Under the pieces are notes generated by a model. The model worked only from the letters and a program-made list of their open reading frames with translations. It did no database searches and was not told the origin of the DNA. Both the position numbers and the translations under genes were made by a program. Source: a virus. Taken from it: 45,303 nt of DNA. Location of the stretch: positions 1 to 45,303 of the IMG/VR virus record IMGVR_UViG_3300027714_000034, one strand, 5' to 3'. Of the stretch, positions 15,102 through 21,658 are shown piece by piece (position 1 is the stretch's first letter; each line of letters starts with the position of its first letter).

Positions 15102-17621
15102 ATGAACCAGAAAGCGATTACCAATGAAATGAAAGAAAAGCAAATTCGCTGGGAAAACCATCAAGTCGAGGAGGGCGTCGCCAAGTACCAGAAAGCAATG
15201 GTCGAGAAGTCCATGAACGGCACGACAGGTGGCCAGCGTTTAATCAGCAACGCATTGCCTCAGACCATCGCGGCAATCAATGAGGCCTATCTCGAGGTTG
15301 ACGATTTAATGTTCAACAACACTCACGGTGGTGGGGTTGATAATTGGGTGTATATGATCGGACTGGTTTCGGCTGAGCAGACCGCTGTCATCGCTTTGAA
15401 TAAAGCCTTTGCATTTTGCTCCGAGGGTTCCTCGGATACCGTCTCAGGATTATCACGCAAACAGACCTCGCTACTGACTCGCAAGGCCGGGCTCAACCGA
15501 TTGGCCAAAAGCATCGGGCAAGCTCTGCGCCAGCAGCTAAAATTTGAAAACTGGAAAGCAAAGTCCAAAGCGGAATCCATTGGCGTGCTCAACGGTAAAG
15601 GTGAGCAAGTCAAAAAGTCATACGCCGAGCTTTTGATTGCTAGAGCGAAGGGTCAGATCAACAACCGCAAGCTCACCCGCTGGGAAAAGAAATTTGACAA
15701 CTACGCCAATATTGACTGGGGGACAGACGTCGTGAAAATTGGCTTCAAGATAATCGACATCCTCGTCGCAGCCAACCCGGGCCTGTTTAATTATGAAACG
15801 AAAAGAGAGCTCGGGAAAACGCAGAGATTTTTCTATTTGACTGAGGAGGCGTGGTCGGAGTACCAGAGTTGTGAAGATTTTGCAGAGCTGCAGAGCCCCT
15901 ACATGCTGCCGACCTTAATCGCTCCGGTCCCGTATGGATACGTCGACGGAAAGGTTCGGGGAGGCTATCACCATATCGAGTCGCCACTATTCAGCAACCA
16001 CCAAATGCAACACACCTCAGCTGACAAAACAGCGGCGTCGGAGCGATTCCTGAGCGCCGTCAATAATGTGCAGGCGACGATGTGGAAAATCAACCCATTC
16101 ATTTTGATGGTTGTCGATATGCTCTACGGGACCGGAGCTGAGGTCGGTGGTGTCACGCAGGCCTGTCATCAGGTCACCCCGGCGCTAAACTCTGACGCCT
16201 ACGCGGCACTGAATAAAACTGAGCGCAGCGCCTACCATGCGAAACGCAAAGACGCCATCGAGAAGATTGCCAGCGCCCGGGGAAAGCATGGGGCATTCCG
16301 TCGAAAAATAGAGATCGCTCACAAAATGGCGCAGCACCCAGAGTTCGCGTTTCCACATTTTGCAGATTTTCGCGGTCGCTTATACCCATACCCCAAAGAG
16401 CTCACGCCCCAAGGTGATCAGGTTGCAAAGTCTTTGCTCATGTTTGCTGAAGGAAAACCACTCGGGACCTCGGGCCTCAAGTGGCTCAAGATTCACGCAG
16501 CCAATTGCTATGGCAAGGACAAGGAGAGTCTCATCAATCGGGAGCTGTGGGCAACCTTCAACCTCGACCTGATGATCCGGGCGGCCTCGGACCCGCTAAC
16601 AAACGACGAGTGGACAGACGCCGCCGAGCCCCTGCTGTTTCTCGCCGCTGCCAAAGAGCTCGCCCGAGCTCATGAATCCGGGGACCCGACGACGTTCGTT
16701 TCACACATCCCGGTCGCCATCGATGGCACGACCAACGGAATGCAGATTCTGAGTATGTTGGGCAAAGATCAGGTCGGCGCTGAGGCGACCAATTGCACGG
16801 CCAAGGACGAGCGTTTTGACCTGTATGCGACGGTTGCTGCTTCGGTCCTGTCGATCCTATCACGCGAGGCTGGAGGGTCTGAAATCGCCGCAGAGTGGCT
16901 CAGAAGGCTACAGGATAACCCGGGCAAAAGTCGTGGACTGGTCAAACGTGCAGTGATGTGTGTCCCCTATGGTGTGACACCTCGGGGCATTGCTGAGCAG
17001 CTGGTCGGCGATAAGCACTGCAACGACTTTGAGTGCGCGAGCAGGGCTGATGCGAGCGTCTACATGACCGACTGCATCCTCGAGGCGATGACGTCGGTGA
17101 ACGGTAAGGCCGTCGAAATAATGAGCTACTTCCAAAAGGTGAGCGGCATCATTGCCAAGGCTGAGCTGCCACTTTCATGGACCACCCCGATGGGGCTGCG
17201 CGTGACTCAGGCCTATAACAAGACGTCGAAACGCGAGATCAAGACGGTCCTCGGCGACGTCATCCTGCACATGGAGGACAAGAAGCTCGGGCTGGATGCG
17301 CGTCGGCAGGCTCAATCGAGTGCGCCGAACATAATCCACAGCTTTGACGGGGCGCTGCTGCAGCTGACTGTCGAGAAGATGGCCGAGCAGGGGCACACGG
17401 ATTTCGCGATGATTCACGACAGCTATGGAATGCACGCCAGCGCGATCGAGGACCTCAATGCAGCCCTGAGACTCTCAGCTCTGGAGATCTTTCAGGAGGA
17501 CCAGATCCAAGCATTCCACGAGCAAATGGTTGAGCTGAGCGGTCTGGACCTTCCAGAGCCACCAGCGCGTGGTGAGTACCGGATCGAGGAGATCGAAAAG
17601 GCCCCCTATTTTTTTAGTTAA
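15102..17621 (+). CDS. T7-like single-subunit DNA-directed RNA polymerase
   Basis: At 839 residues it is slightly shorter than T7 RNA polymerase (883). Every catalytic landmark is present: D541 in VAIDGTTNGMQ (T7 D537), K615 and Y623 in LVKRAVMCVPYG (T7 K631 and Y639, O helix and nucleotide gate), and D773 in MIHDSYG (T7 D812). IIHSFDGALL precedes the last. The C-terminus ends in APYFFS, resembling the hydrophobic foot of T7. ATG 15102 follows AAAAGGATCTACACC. It would transcribe the middle and late genes from phage promoters. Its presence in a siphovirus with an integrase is unusual. Confidence 0.95.
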   Translation: MNQKAITNEMKEKQIRWENHQVEEGVAKYQKAMVEKSMNGTTGGQRLISNALPQTIAAINEAYLEVDDLMFNNTHGGGVDNWVYMIGLVSAEQTAVIALNKAFAFCSEGSSDTVSGLSRKQTSLLTRKAGLNRLAKSIGQALRQQLKFENWKAKSKAESIGVLNGKGEQVKKSYAELLIARAKGQINNRKLTRWEKKFDNYANIDWGTDVVKIGFKIIDILVAANPGLFNYETKRELGKTQRFFYLTEEAWSEYQSCEDFAELQSPYMLPTLIAPVPYGYVDGKVRGGYHHIESPLFSNHQMQHTSADKTAASERFLSAVNNVQATMWKINPFILMVVDMLYGTGAEVGGVTQACHQVTPALNSDAYAALNKTERSAYHAKRKDAIEKIASARGKHGAFRRKIEIAHKMAQHPEFAFPHFADFRGRLYPYPKELTPQGDQVAKSLLMFAEGKPLGTSGLKWLKIHAANCYGKDKESLINRELWATFNLDLMIRAASDPLTNDEWTDAAEPLLFLAAAKELARAHESGDPTTFVSHIPVAIDGTTNGMQILSMLGKDQVGAEATNCTAKDERFDLYATVAASVLSILSREAGGSEIAAEWLRRLQDNPGKSRGLVKRAVMCVPYGVTPRGIAEQLVGDKHCNDFECASRADASVYMTDCILEAMTSVNGKAVEIMSYFQKVSGIIAKAELPLSWTTPMGLRVTQAYNKTSKREIKTVLGDVILHMEDKKLGLDARRQAQSSAPNIIHSFDGALLQLTVEKMAEQGHTDFAMIHDSYGMHASAIEDLNAALRLSALEIFQEDQIQAFHEQMVELSGLDLPEPPARGEYRIEEIEKAPYFFS

Positions 17622-17627
17622 TAAGTA

Positions 17628-17706
17628 CAGTAACTTAATAATGCAAAGTTGTTGACAGGTCGCTGGGTGTGTGTTTTTATACTCGCACATTCAGTGACTT
17701 ACTAAC
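17628..17706 (+). promoter_or_regulatory. Sigma70-like promoter cassette 1
   Basis: CAGTAACTT (17628) and AAGTTGTTG (17646) form an imperfect dyad overlapping the -35 TTGACA (17652-17657). The -10 is uncertain: TTTATA (spacer 18) or TATACT (spacer 20). CAGTGACTTACTAAC follows at 17692-17706, then the gene at 17726. It shares the AAGTTGTTGACAGGTC block with the three other cassettes. Confidence 0.7.
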
Positions 17707-17725
17707 TACCAAAAAGGCCTACACA

Positions 17726-18097
17726 ATGTTGAACATTTACCAAATCGTAATCCTCGAAAACGAAATCGATCCGCGCAACGCATGGGAATCTCCCAAATTT
17801 GTCGCGCAGCAGGAGACCTCGGTATTCGGCGTCGATCGTTTTGAAGACAAGCACGAGCAGTTCTACAAAAAGGTTTGCGAGACCACTTTCACCGAACTTG
17901 AACAGGCCTTTCACGGGATGAACATGTGGACAGATGAGAGCGAGGCAAAAATCACTCGACTGCGTCCCCTGCACTCACTATCTGTCGGCGACATCGTCCA
18001 CAACACGGCCACTGGCACAGCTTACATGTGCGGCCGAACTGGATGGGGTCAGCTGTCAGCCTGTCAAACTGCACGCATTACGGGAGCAGCAGCATGA
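17726..18097 (+). CDS. Hypothetical protein, first gene of the early cassette
   Basis: A 123-residue acidic protein. ATG 17726 is chosen because it lies just downstream of promoter cassette 1, whereas an in-frame start at 17669 would lie within the promoter. The C-terminal segment RPLHSLSVGDIVHNTATGTAYMC resembles the HSLSVSDIV signature of YodL-like domains seen in small phage and plasmid proteins. The N-terminal part (MLNIYQIVILENEIDPRNAW) is a beta strand with a short helix. No biochemical role known. It overlaps the next gene by ATGA. Confidence 0.7.
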   Translation: MLNIYQIVILENEIDPRNAWESPKFVAQQETSVFGVDRFEDKHEQFYKKVCETTFTELEQAFHGMNMWTDESEAKITRLRPLHSLSVGDIVHNTATGTAYMCGRTGWGQLSACQTARITGAAA

Positions 18098-18288
18098 AGA
18101 TCAAAATCGAAACGACTGTCAATGTGGACCCGGAGATTATCCGGGCCTATCAGGCCGAGCTGGGCTGCAGCGATGAAACGATCAGGGAGTTTGTGCGCAG
18201 CTGGATAATCTCAGGCGGCGTCGGGTCTCTCGAGCAGTCTCTGATGAATAACGGATTCGACCACACAGCTGTGGAGGTTGTCGCTTGA
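18094..18288 (+). CDS. Small hypothetical protein
   Basis: 64 residues from ATG 18094, inside the previous stop, with GGGAG eight bases upstream. The sequence MKIKIETTVNVDPEIIRAYQAELGC has a strand and then helices (DETIREFVRSWIIS), a shape like ribbon-helix-helix proteins, though this is only a structural impression. The following gene begins in its stop. Confidence 0.65.
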   Translation: MKIKIETTVNVDPEIIRAYQAELGCSDETIREFVRSWIISGGVGSLEQSLMNNGFDHTAVEVVA

Positions 18289-18458
18289 AGTTCACAATCT
18301 ATGAACAAGCCAACAGAAGACCAGCCAGAAGCAAGAAAACAGCCGGAGGCTACAAAATGGGCCCGGATGAAATACGGACCGCACTCTGCAAATGCAGCAA
18401 CCGCCAAGGTGATTGGATCACTGGCTGTCGATCCTGCGGTCGCCGCATTGAAGCATAA
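18285..18458 (+). CDS. Tiny zinc-knuckle-like protein (TTG start)
   Basis: 57 residues from TTG 18285, which overlaps the previous stop and has GGAGG seven bases upstream. The tail carries CKC, ten residues, then CRSC, a plausible zinc site (TALCKCSNRQGDWITGCRSCG). A second start, ATG 18357, also has GGAGG seven bases upstream and would give only the 33-residue zinc part. A competing frame, 18301-18471 (56 residues, starting MNKPTEDQPEARKQPEAT), is also open and ends in the ATGA of the next gene. Which frame is used is not settled. Confidence 0.5.
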   Translation: MKFTIYEQANRRPARSKKTAGGYKMGPDEIRTALCKCSNRQGDWITGCRSCGRRIEA

Positions 18459-18467
18459 GGATAAAAA

Positions 18468-18590
18468 ATGAAAACCCAAACCAACTCCCCGGGGATTCCC
18501 CGGGTCATCCTCGGCCTGCTACTCGCGGGCCTTTATTTGTGGGCCAGCGAAATGGCCTTTCACGATTGCATCACTTTGGGAGTTTGCTAA
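18468..18590 (+). CDS. Small single-pass membrane protein
   Basis: 40 residues: a short polar start, then a hydrophobic helix (VILGLLLAGLYLWASEMAF) and a short tail with two cysteines. ATG 18468 follows AAGGATAAAAA, and its stop TAA overlaps the next ATG (TAATG). It is one of several tiny membrane peptides in the early region; these are often host-takeover or exclusion factors, but the role here is unknown. Confidence 0.6.
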   Translation: MKTQTNSPGIPRVILGLLLAGLYLWASEMAFHDCITLGVC

Positions 18591-18859
18591 TGCACGGACA
18601 AAACCACGGCGGGAAGGGTTCCGCACAACGTATCTCGAATCAAGAACGATTCAACAATAATTTTGACGCTATATTCGGAAAGAAAAAAGAAACCCAGCCA
18701 GAGGGTCATTGTGCCCGCTGTGACGCCTCCCGATATGAGGGTGAGTTCTATGTCAGAGAGGAGCGGGAAAGCTATGACATGGGAGATCAGACTGTCTGGG
18801 AGACCTATGAGTTCAAGTGCTGCCATGTCTGTGATGAGGAGCTCGACCCTAATGAATAA
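18590..18859 (+). CDS. Small conserved-type phage protein with zinc-finger cysteines
   Basis: 89 residues. The start HGQNHGGKGSAQR followed by FNNNFDAIFGKKK matches a very common small phage protein type (GGKGS...R plus WDAIFGK). The C-terminal half has CARC and CCHVC pairs about 45 residues apart, a probable zinc ribbon. It begins in the stop of the previous membrane peptide (TAATG) and overlaps the next gene by eight bases. Function unknown. Confidence 0.7.
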   Translation: MHGQNHGGKGSAQRISNQERFNNNFDAIFGKKKETQPEGHCARCDASRYEGEFYVREERESYDMGDQTVWETYEFKCCHVCDEELDPNE

Positions 18860-19067
18860 GATGACCGAGGCGCTGTTGGAGCTCGCCAGAGAGCTCAGGG
18901 ACGTCGATGCGCAGCTGGACCTGCTGACCATCCGCAGCATCGAAGGGCAGGGCAGAGACATTGCAGCTCAGTCTGCTCACCGGGATCTGGTCCGGGACCG
19001 TATGTTCCGACAGGCTGGTGAGTCGGGTGTGGATTTGCTACCTGTAAGGGCTTTTTTTTATTCCTAA
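18852..19067 (+). CDS. Small hypothetical protein, helical
   Basis: 71 residues, predicted almost entirely helical with heptad-like spacing (LLELARELRDVDAQLDLLTIRSI). ATG 18852 lies within the end of the previous gene, with GAGGAG about ten bases upstream. It is the last gene of the first early cassette; promoter cassette 2 starts just after its stop. No function recognised. Confidence 0.55.
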   Translation: MNKMTEALLELARELRDVDAQLDLLTIRSIEGQGRDIAAQSAHRDLVRDRMFRQAGESGVDLLPVRAFFYS

Positions 19068-19070
19068 ATA

Positions 19071-19150
19071 CAGTGACTTTATATTGCAAAGTTGTTGACA
19101 GGTCCCCCGGTATCATTATAATAGGGGCCATACTACAGTGACTTACTAAC
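19071..19150 (+). promoter_or_regulatory. Sigma70 promoter cassette 2
   Basis: Consensus -35 TTGACA (19095-19100) and -10 TATAAT (19117-19122) with a 16-bp spacer. CAGTGACTT (19071) and AAGTTGTTG (19089) form a dyad overlapping the -35. CAGTGACTTACTAAC (19136-19150) lies around +8 to +22. Transcription would start near 19129, leading to the gene at 19164. Confidence 0.85.
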
Positions 19151-19163
19151 CCGGAGAGACATT

Positions 19164-19400
19164 ATGAAAAGCAATTTTTTATCAGAGTTTGAAATCCAGC
19201 AAATGGCAGAGGCTGCGCTGACGTCTTACGAATTCAGCTGCTGCTGGAAGCGCGCCTTTCAGGAAGCCGCTGAGTTTGCAGCCGACGAGCTGGGTGTCAA
19301 CGCCACTCGCGCACAAGCAGCAACCGCAGTGCGCATCGCGCAGACCGGGTGGGAAGGCATCCGCAACTGTGTCCAAGCTGTTCAATACCGCAACGCATAA
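19164..19400 (+). CDS. Small hypothetical protein of cassette 2
   Basis: 78 residues, mostly helical (FEIQQMAEAALTSYEFSCCWKRAF, then AAEFAADELGVNATRAQAATAVRIA). ATG 19164 follows CCCGGAGAGACATT, the leader shared with the cassette 3 gene. It is followed by a TCCG hairpin and a second gene. Its strong consensus promoter suggests it is among the first and most highly expressed genes. Function unknown. Confidence 0.65.
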   Translation: MKSNFLSEFEIQQMAEAALTSYEFSCCWKRAFQEAAEFAADELGVNATRAQAATAVRIAQTGWEGIRNCVQAVQYRNA

Positions 19401-19408
19401 AACCATCA

Positions 19409-19422
19409 GGCCCTCCGGGGCC
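19409..19422 (+). other. UNCG-type hairpin GGCCC-TCCG-GGGCC
   Basis: A five-pair GC stem with TCCG loop between the two genes of cassette 2, followed by ATTAGGAGACAACC, the ribosome site of the next gene. No T-tract. The near-identical arrangement at 19873 suggests cassette duplication. Confidence 0.65.
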
Positions 19423-19436
19423 ATTAGGAGACAACC

Positions 19437-19601
19437 ATGACACACTCAGAAGCACGCGCAGAAAAACTGACCAAAGACCACGCCGCGATCCGTCGACAGG
19501 CCGCAGAGAACCGCAAGGGGATCGAGCGCCTGCAGCACGCCAAAAAGGTCCGGGCAGATCCAAGAACCTCCGGCATTTTTTGCGCTTTAAATATACAGTA
19601 A
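19437..19601 (+). CDS. Small basic hypothetical protein
   Basis: 54 residues, helical and basic (EKLTKDHAAIRRQAAENRKGIERL). ATG 19437 follows AGGAGACAACC. The last codons run into promoter cassette 3: its stop TAA lies inside the CAGTAACTT element. That overlap suggests either recent cassette joining or a lengthened C-terminus. Function unknown. Confidence 0.55.
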   Translation: MTHSEARAEKLTKDHAAIRRQAAENRKGIERLQHAKKVRADPRTSGIFCALNIQ

Positions 19602-19675
19602 CTTTGCATTATAAAGTTGTTGACAGGTCCTGGGATTTGCCTATAATACGGGCCATACTACAGTGACTTACTAAC
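19596..19675 (+). promoter_or_regulatory. Sigma70 promoter cassette 3
   Basis: TTGACA (19620-19625) and TATAAT (19642-19647), 16-bp spacer. CAGTAACTT (19596) and AAGTTGTTG (19614) form the upstream dyad, with AACTTT/AAAGTT arms visible as an inverted repeat. CAGTGACTTACTAAC follows at 19661-19675. From the CATACTACAG preceding the last element to the CCCGGAGAGAC leader it is identical to cassette 2. Confidence 0.87.
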
Positions 19676-19688
19676 CCGGAGAGACAAA

Positions 19689-19862
19689 ATGAGCAACTAC
19701 CAAGCAGCTATCAGCAAAGACTCAGAAGGCAGCTTTTATGCGCTAGTCGTTCGAATCGAGAGCGACGGCTACAAAGTGGTCTGCTACGGCTACAAGGGCC
19801 GCCACTTTAAAACTGAGGCTGCTGCGATCCGCTCAACCTCCAACTACATCGCAAAATGCTAA
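19689..19862 (+). CDS. Small hypothetical protein of cassette 3
   Basis: 57 residues with alternating strands (SFYALVVRIESDGYKVVCYGYKGRHF) and a C-terminal helix (TEAAAIRSTSNYIAKC). ATG 19689 follows CCCGGAGAGACAAA. It resembles short beta-beta-beta-alpha phage proteins but no family is recognised. It is followed by a TCCG hairpin and a second gene, the same plan as cassette 2. Confidence 0.65.
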   Translation: MSNYQAAISKDSEGSFYALVVRIESDGYKVVCYGYKGRHFKTEAAAIRSTSNYIAKC

Positions 19863-19872
19863 TCAACCAAAC

Positions 19873-19886
19873 GGCCCTCCGGGGCC
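19873..19886 (+). other. UNCG-type hairpin GGCCC-TCCG-GGGCC
   Basis: Same 14-base hairpin as at 19409, again just before an AGGAGACAACCATG start. The flanks ATCAGGAGACAACC and ATTAGGAGACAACC differ at one base. Confidence 0.65.
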
Positions 19887-19900
19887 ATCAGGAGACAACC

Positions 19901-20212
19901 ATGCTACAGATCGACGACGAATTAAATGTATACCGCAACCAGCTGGACCGTGAGGCCATCGTTCTCGCTGTCTGGAAGCACAAGGCCCTCATCGAGTACA
20001 CCATGCCCAATGGCACCAGCGCCCTCAATATCATCGCCAGCGACGACGTCCACGGCGAGGGCGATTACAGATCAGTCAGCTACTACGGCCTGACGCTGCG
20101 CTGGTTGAAGATTTTGGTCGAGCAGTCTGTGGCGTGGGAAGGGCGTCCACAAAAAGGCAATCCGTGCCCCACACCTTTGGATGCTTTGAGCATCAAGGTC
20201 GGTGCAGCATGA
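19901..20212 (+). CDS. Hypothetical protein
   Basis: 103 residues from ATG 19901 (SD AGGAG). A strand-rich start (IVLAVWKHKALIEYTMPNGTSALNIIASDD) is followed by a helix (LTLRWLKILVEQSVAWEG). Soluble; no family recognised. Its stop overlaps the next start (ATGA). Confidence 0.6.
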   Translation: MLQIDDELNVYRNQLDREAIVLAVWKHKALIEYTMPNGTSALNIIASDDVHGEGDYRSVSYYGLTLRWLKILVEQSVAWEGRPQKGNPCPTPLDALSIKVGAA

Positions 20213-20346
20213 GCGTCCATGAACTACGCGAGGAGATGGTCCGATCGTTCTCAGATTTGGAGCTCCGGGACATGCTCGCTGACCTGATGCCTGATACCCC
20301 AATGCACGCTGCGTGCCTCACAGAGGCCCTGCGTCGCTGTAACTAA
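20209..20346 (+). CDS. Tiny hypothetical protein
   Basis: 45 residues, acidic and helical (VHELREEMVRSFSDLELRDMLADL). ATG 20209 overlaps the previous stop, so it is probably translationally coupled. It is the last gene of the early region, followed by a terminator at 20370. Confidence 0.55.
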   Translation: MSVHELREEMVRSFSDLELRDMLADLMPDTPMHAACLTEALRRCN

Positions 20347-20369
20347 TTAACCCCTAGCAATCCCCCTTT

Positions 20370-20392
20370 GGCCCCTCGTGGGCCTTTTTTTT
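20370..20392 (+). terminator. Intrinsic terminator ending the early region
   Basis: GGCCC (20370-20374) pairs with GGGCC (20380-20384) around CTCGT, followed by eight T. It separates the sigma70-driven early genes from the replication block, which has its own T7-like promoter at 20430. Confidence 0.85.
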
Positions 20393-20429
20393 GCCTGTCT
20401 GAAACCCAGCCAGACTGCGGCCTGCAGCA

Positions 20430-20456
20430 ATCGGTCACAAAACCCCGCCCTATAGA
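20430..20456 (+). promoter_or_regulatory. Candidate phage RNA polymerase promoter B
   Basis: ATCGGTCACAAAACCCCGCC followed by CTATAGA. It aligns without gaps to 29681-29707 with 24 of 27 identical bases. The CCCTATA-G core, with initiation expected at G20455, resembles T7 (CACTATA-G), SP6 and T3 promoters. It lies between the early terminator and the first replication-block gene, where a class II promoter would be expected. Confidence 0.75.
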
Positions 20457-20510
20457 GGACCCCCCAGTCTCTAAGTCATTAAGACGCACCCGATGTGTCA
20501 AGGAGTAATC

Positions 20511-20675
20511 ATGAACAAACCAAGCAGCCCCCGAATGATAGACATGACAAATGCAGAGATCGACAGGAAGGCGAAGATCAGCACGGTTGATGAATATGTG
20601 AGCTCGTTGTCTAGGCCCAGAGCTGGACCCTATTGGGTCAGACCCGATGGGACCATCGAGATGGAGAAGCAATGA
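20511..20675 (+). CDS. Small hypothetical protein
   Basis: 54 residues from ATG 20511, with AAGGAG six bases upstream. N-terminal NKPSSPRMIDMTNAEIDRK, later RPRAGPYWVRPDGTIEM. It is the first gene after promoter B. No family recognised; the next gene begins in its stop (ATGA). Confidence 0.6.
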   Translation: MNKPSSPRMIDMTNAEIDRKAKISTVDEYVSSLSRPRAGPYWVRPDGTIEMEKQ

Positions 20676-20755
20676 AGAAGTCGACGACGTCAGACCTGAG
20701 CTGGATACCTCCAGCCTTTGTGCTGCTGATGCTACTAAAGGCCCTGTTCTTTTAG
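20672..20755 (+). CDS. 27-residue membrane peptide
   Basis: ATG 20672 overlaps the previous stop. A short polar start (KKSTTSDLSWIPP) is followed by a hydrophobic helix (AFVLLMLLKALFF). This is too short for a known fold; it may be a membrane-acting phage peptide. Support comes from the ATGA overlap and the clear hydrophobic run. Confidence 0.45.
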   Translation: MKKSTTSDLSWIPPAFVLLMLLKALFF

Positions 20756-20801
20756 TCACCTCCATCGACTACTACCACCAAACCAAACCAAGGAGACAAC
20801 T

Positions 20802-20996
20802 ATCGTCACTATTAATGAGAAGGACTACGAGCTCGAGGACCTAGAACCTGAAGTTCAGTTTCTTATAGCCAGAGCCGACGACCTGACTGCGGAATTCCGG
20901 GCGTGCGAAATGAGGCTCAAAGAGATCAGCGCACTGCTCGACATCTATCAAAACACAGTCACCGAGCTCGTCGAAAAAGGTCCGTCCAAGGACTAA
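20802..20996 (+). CDS. DUF6447-like small protein with apparent ATC start
   Basis: 64 residues, reading IVTINEKDYELEDLEPEVQF and then a long helix with an even heptad pattern. This matches the short phage proteins that begin V-T-I-N-G/E-K-x-Y (DUF6447-type). AAGGAGA stands five bases before codon ATC, exactly where ATG would be expected, and there is no other in-frame start before the conserved part. Either initiation is at ATC or a start codon was lost by mutation or sequencing error. Function unknown. Confidence 0.65.
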   Translation: MVTINEKDYELEDLEPEVQFLIARADDLTAEFRACEMRLKEISALLDIYQNTVTELVEKGPSKD

Positions 20997-21057
20997 CCAA
21001 ACCGCAACAACCCCCAACTCAAAACCAACCACTCAGACACCATTGAGGAGATTCTCT

Positions 21058-21651
21058 ATGTCTACCAAAAAATCACTGTACGTCAATTTCGCCACCACTG
21101 TCGGCACAGCTCACTTCGCATGGCTCAACAAGCCAGACACCGGGTCGGAATACTCCGACGGCAAATACAAGGTGACCGTCGCCTTTCAAAAGGACGACCC
21201 AATGGTCGCCACGCTGAAGGCCACCATTAAAGACGCCGCGCAGCGTGAATTCGGCGACAAGATCCCCCCAGGATTTCACAACCCGTTGAAAGACGGCGAC
21301 GAATCCGGGAAAGAGCAATATCTCGGAATGGTCTACATGACCATGAAGTCAGTCCGGCAGCCCAGCATGGTCGACGCTAAGAACCAACCGCTCCCCGAGA
21401 ACGTCATCATCATGGGCGGCGACACCATTCGGGTGGCAGGTGCTGCCAAGGCGTACAACGGAGCCCAGAAAGGTGTCAGCTTCTACCTCGACATGGTCAA
21501 GCTGATCGCGAAGAACAACGCAGGCGGGAATGGTCCCGGCAACGCGGCCTCGGTATTTGGCGAGGACGAAGGTTTCACCGCCGACGACGAGCCTGCAGCC
21601 CTCGAGGCCGAAGTCTCCAACGGCAGCCCGATCGACATCGACGACCTATAG
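21058..21651 (+). CDS. Single-stranded DNA-binding protein (T7 gp2.5/DUF2815-like)
   Basis: 197 residues. The OB-fold-like first part begins KKSLYVNFATTVGTAHFAWLNKPD and has SDGKYKVTVAFQKDD. The C-terminus is acidic and ends in SPIDIDDL, as in gp2.5-type SSBs where the tail recruits polymerase and helicase. ATG 21058 follows GAGGAG; an in-frame start at 21043 is not needed. It lies directly before RusA and upstream of primase-helicase, consistent with the replication role. Confidence 0.78.
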   Translation: MSTKKSLYVNFATTVGTAHFAWLNKPDTGSEYSDGKYKVTVAFQKDDPMVATLKATIKDAAQREFGDKIPPGFHNPLKDGDESGKEQYLGMVYMTMKSVRQPSMVDAKNQPLPENVIIMGGDTIRVAGAAKAYNGAQKGVSFYLDMVKLIAKNNAGGNGPGNAASVFGEDEGFTADDEPAALEAEVSNGSPIDIDDL

Positions 21652-21658
21652 GTCCGGG

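Noticed and set aside
21640-21656. GACGACCTATAGG at the SSB stop as a T7-like promoter
   Set aside because: The match is made by the acidic C-terminal codons and the stop codon, and spacing to the GAC block is wrong.
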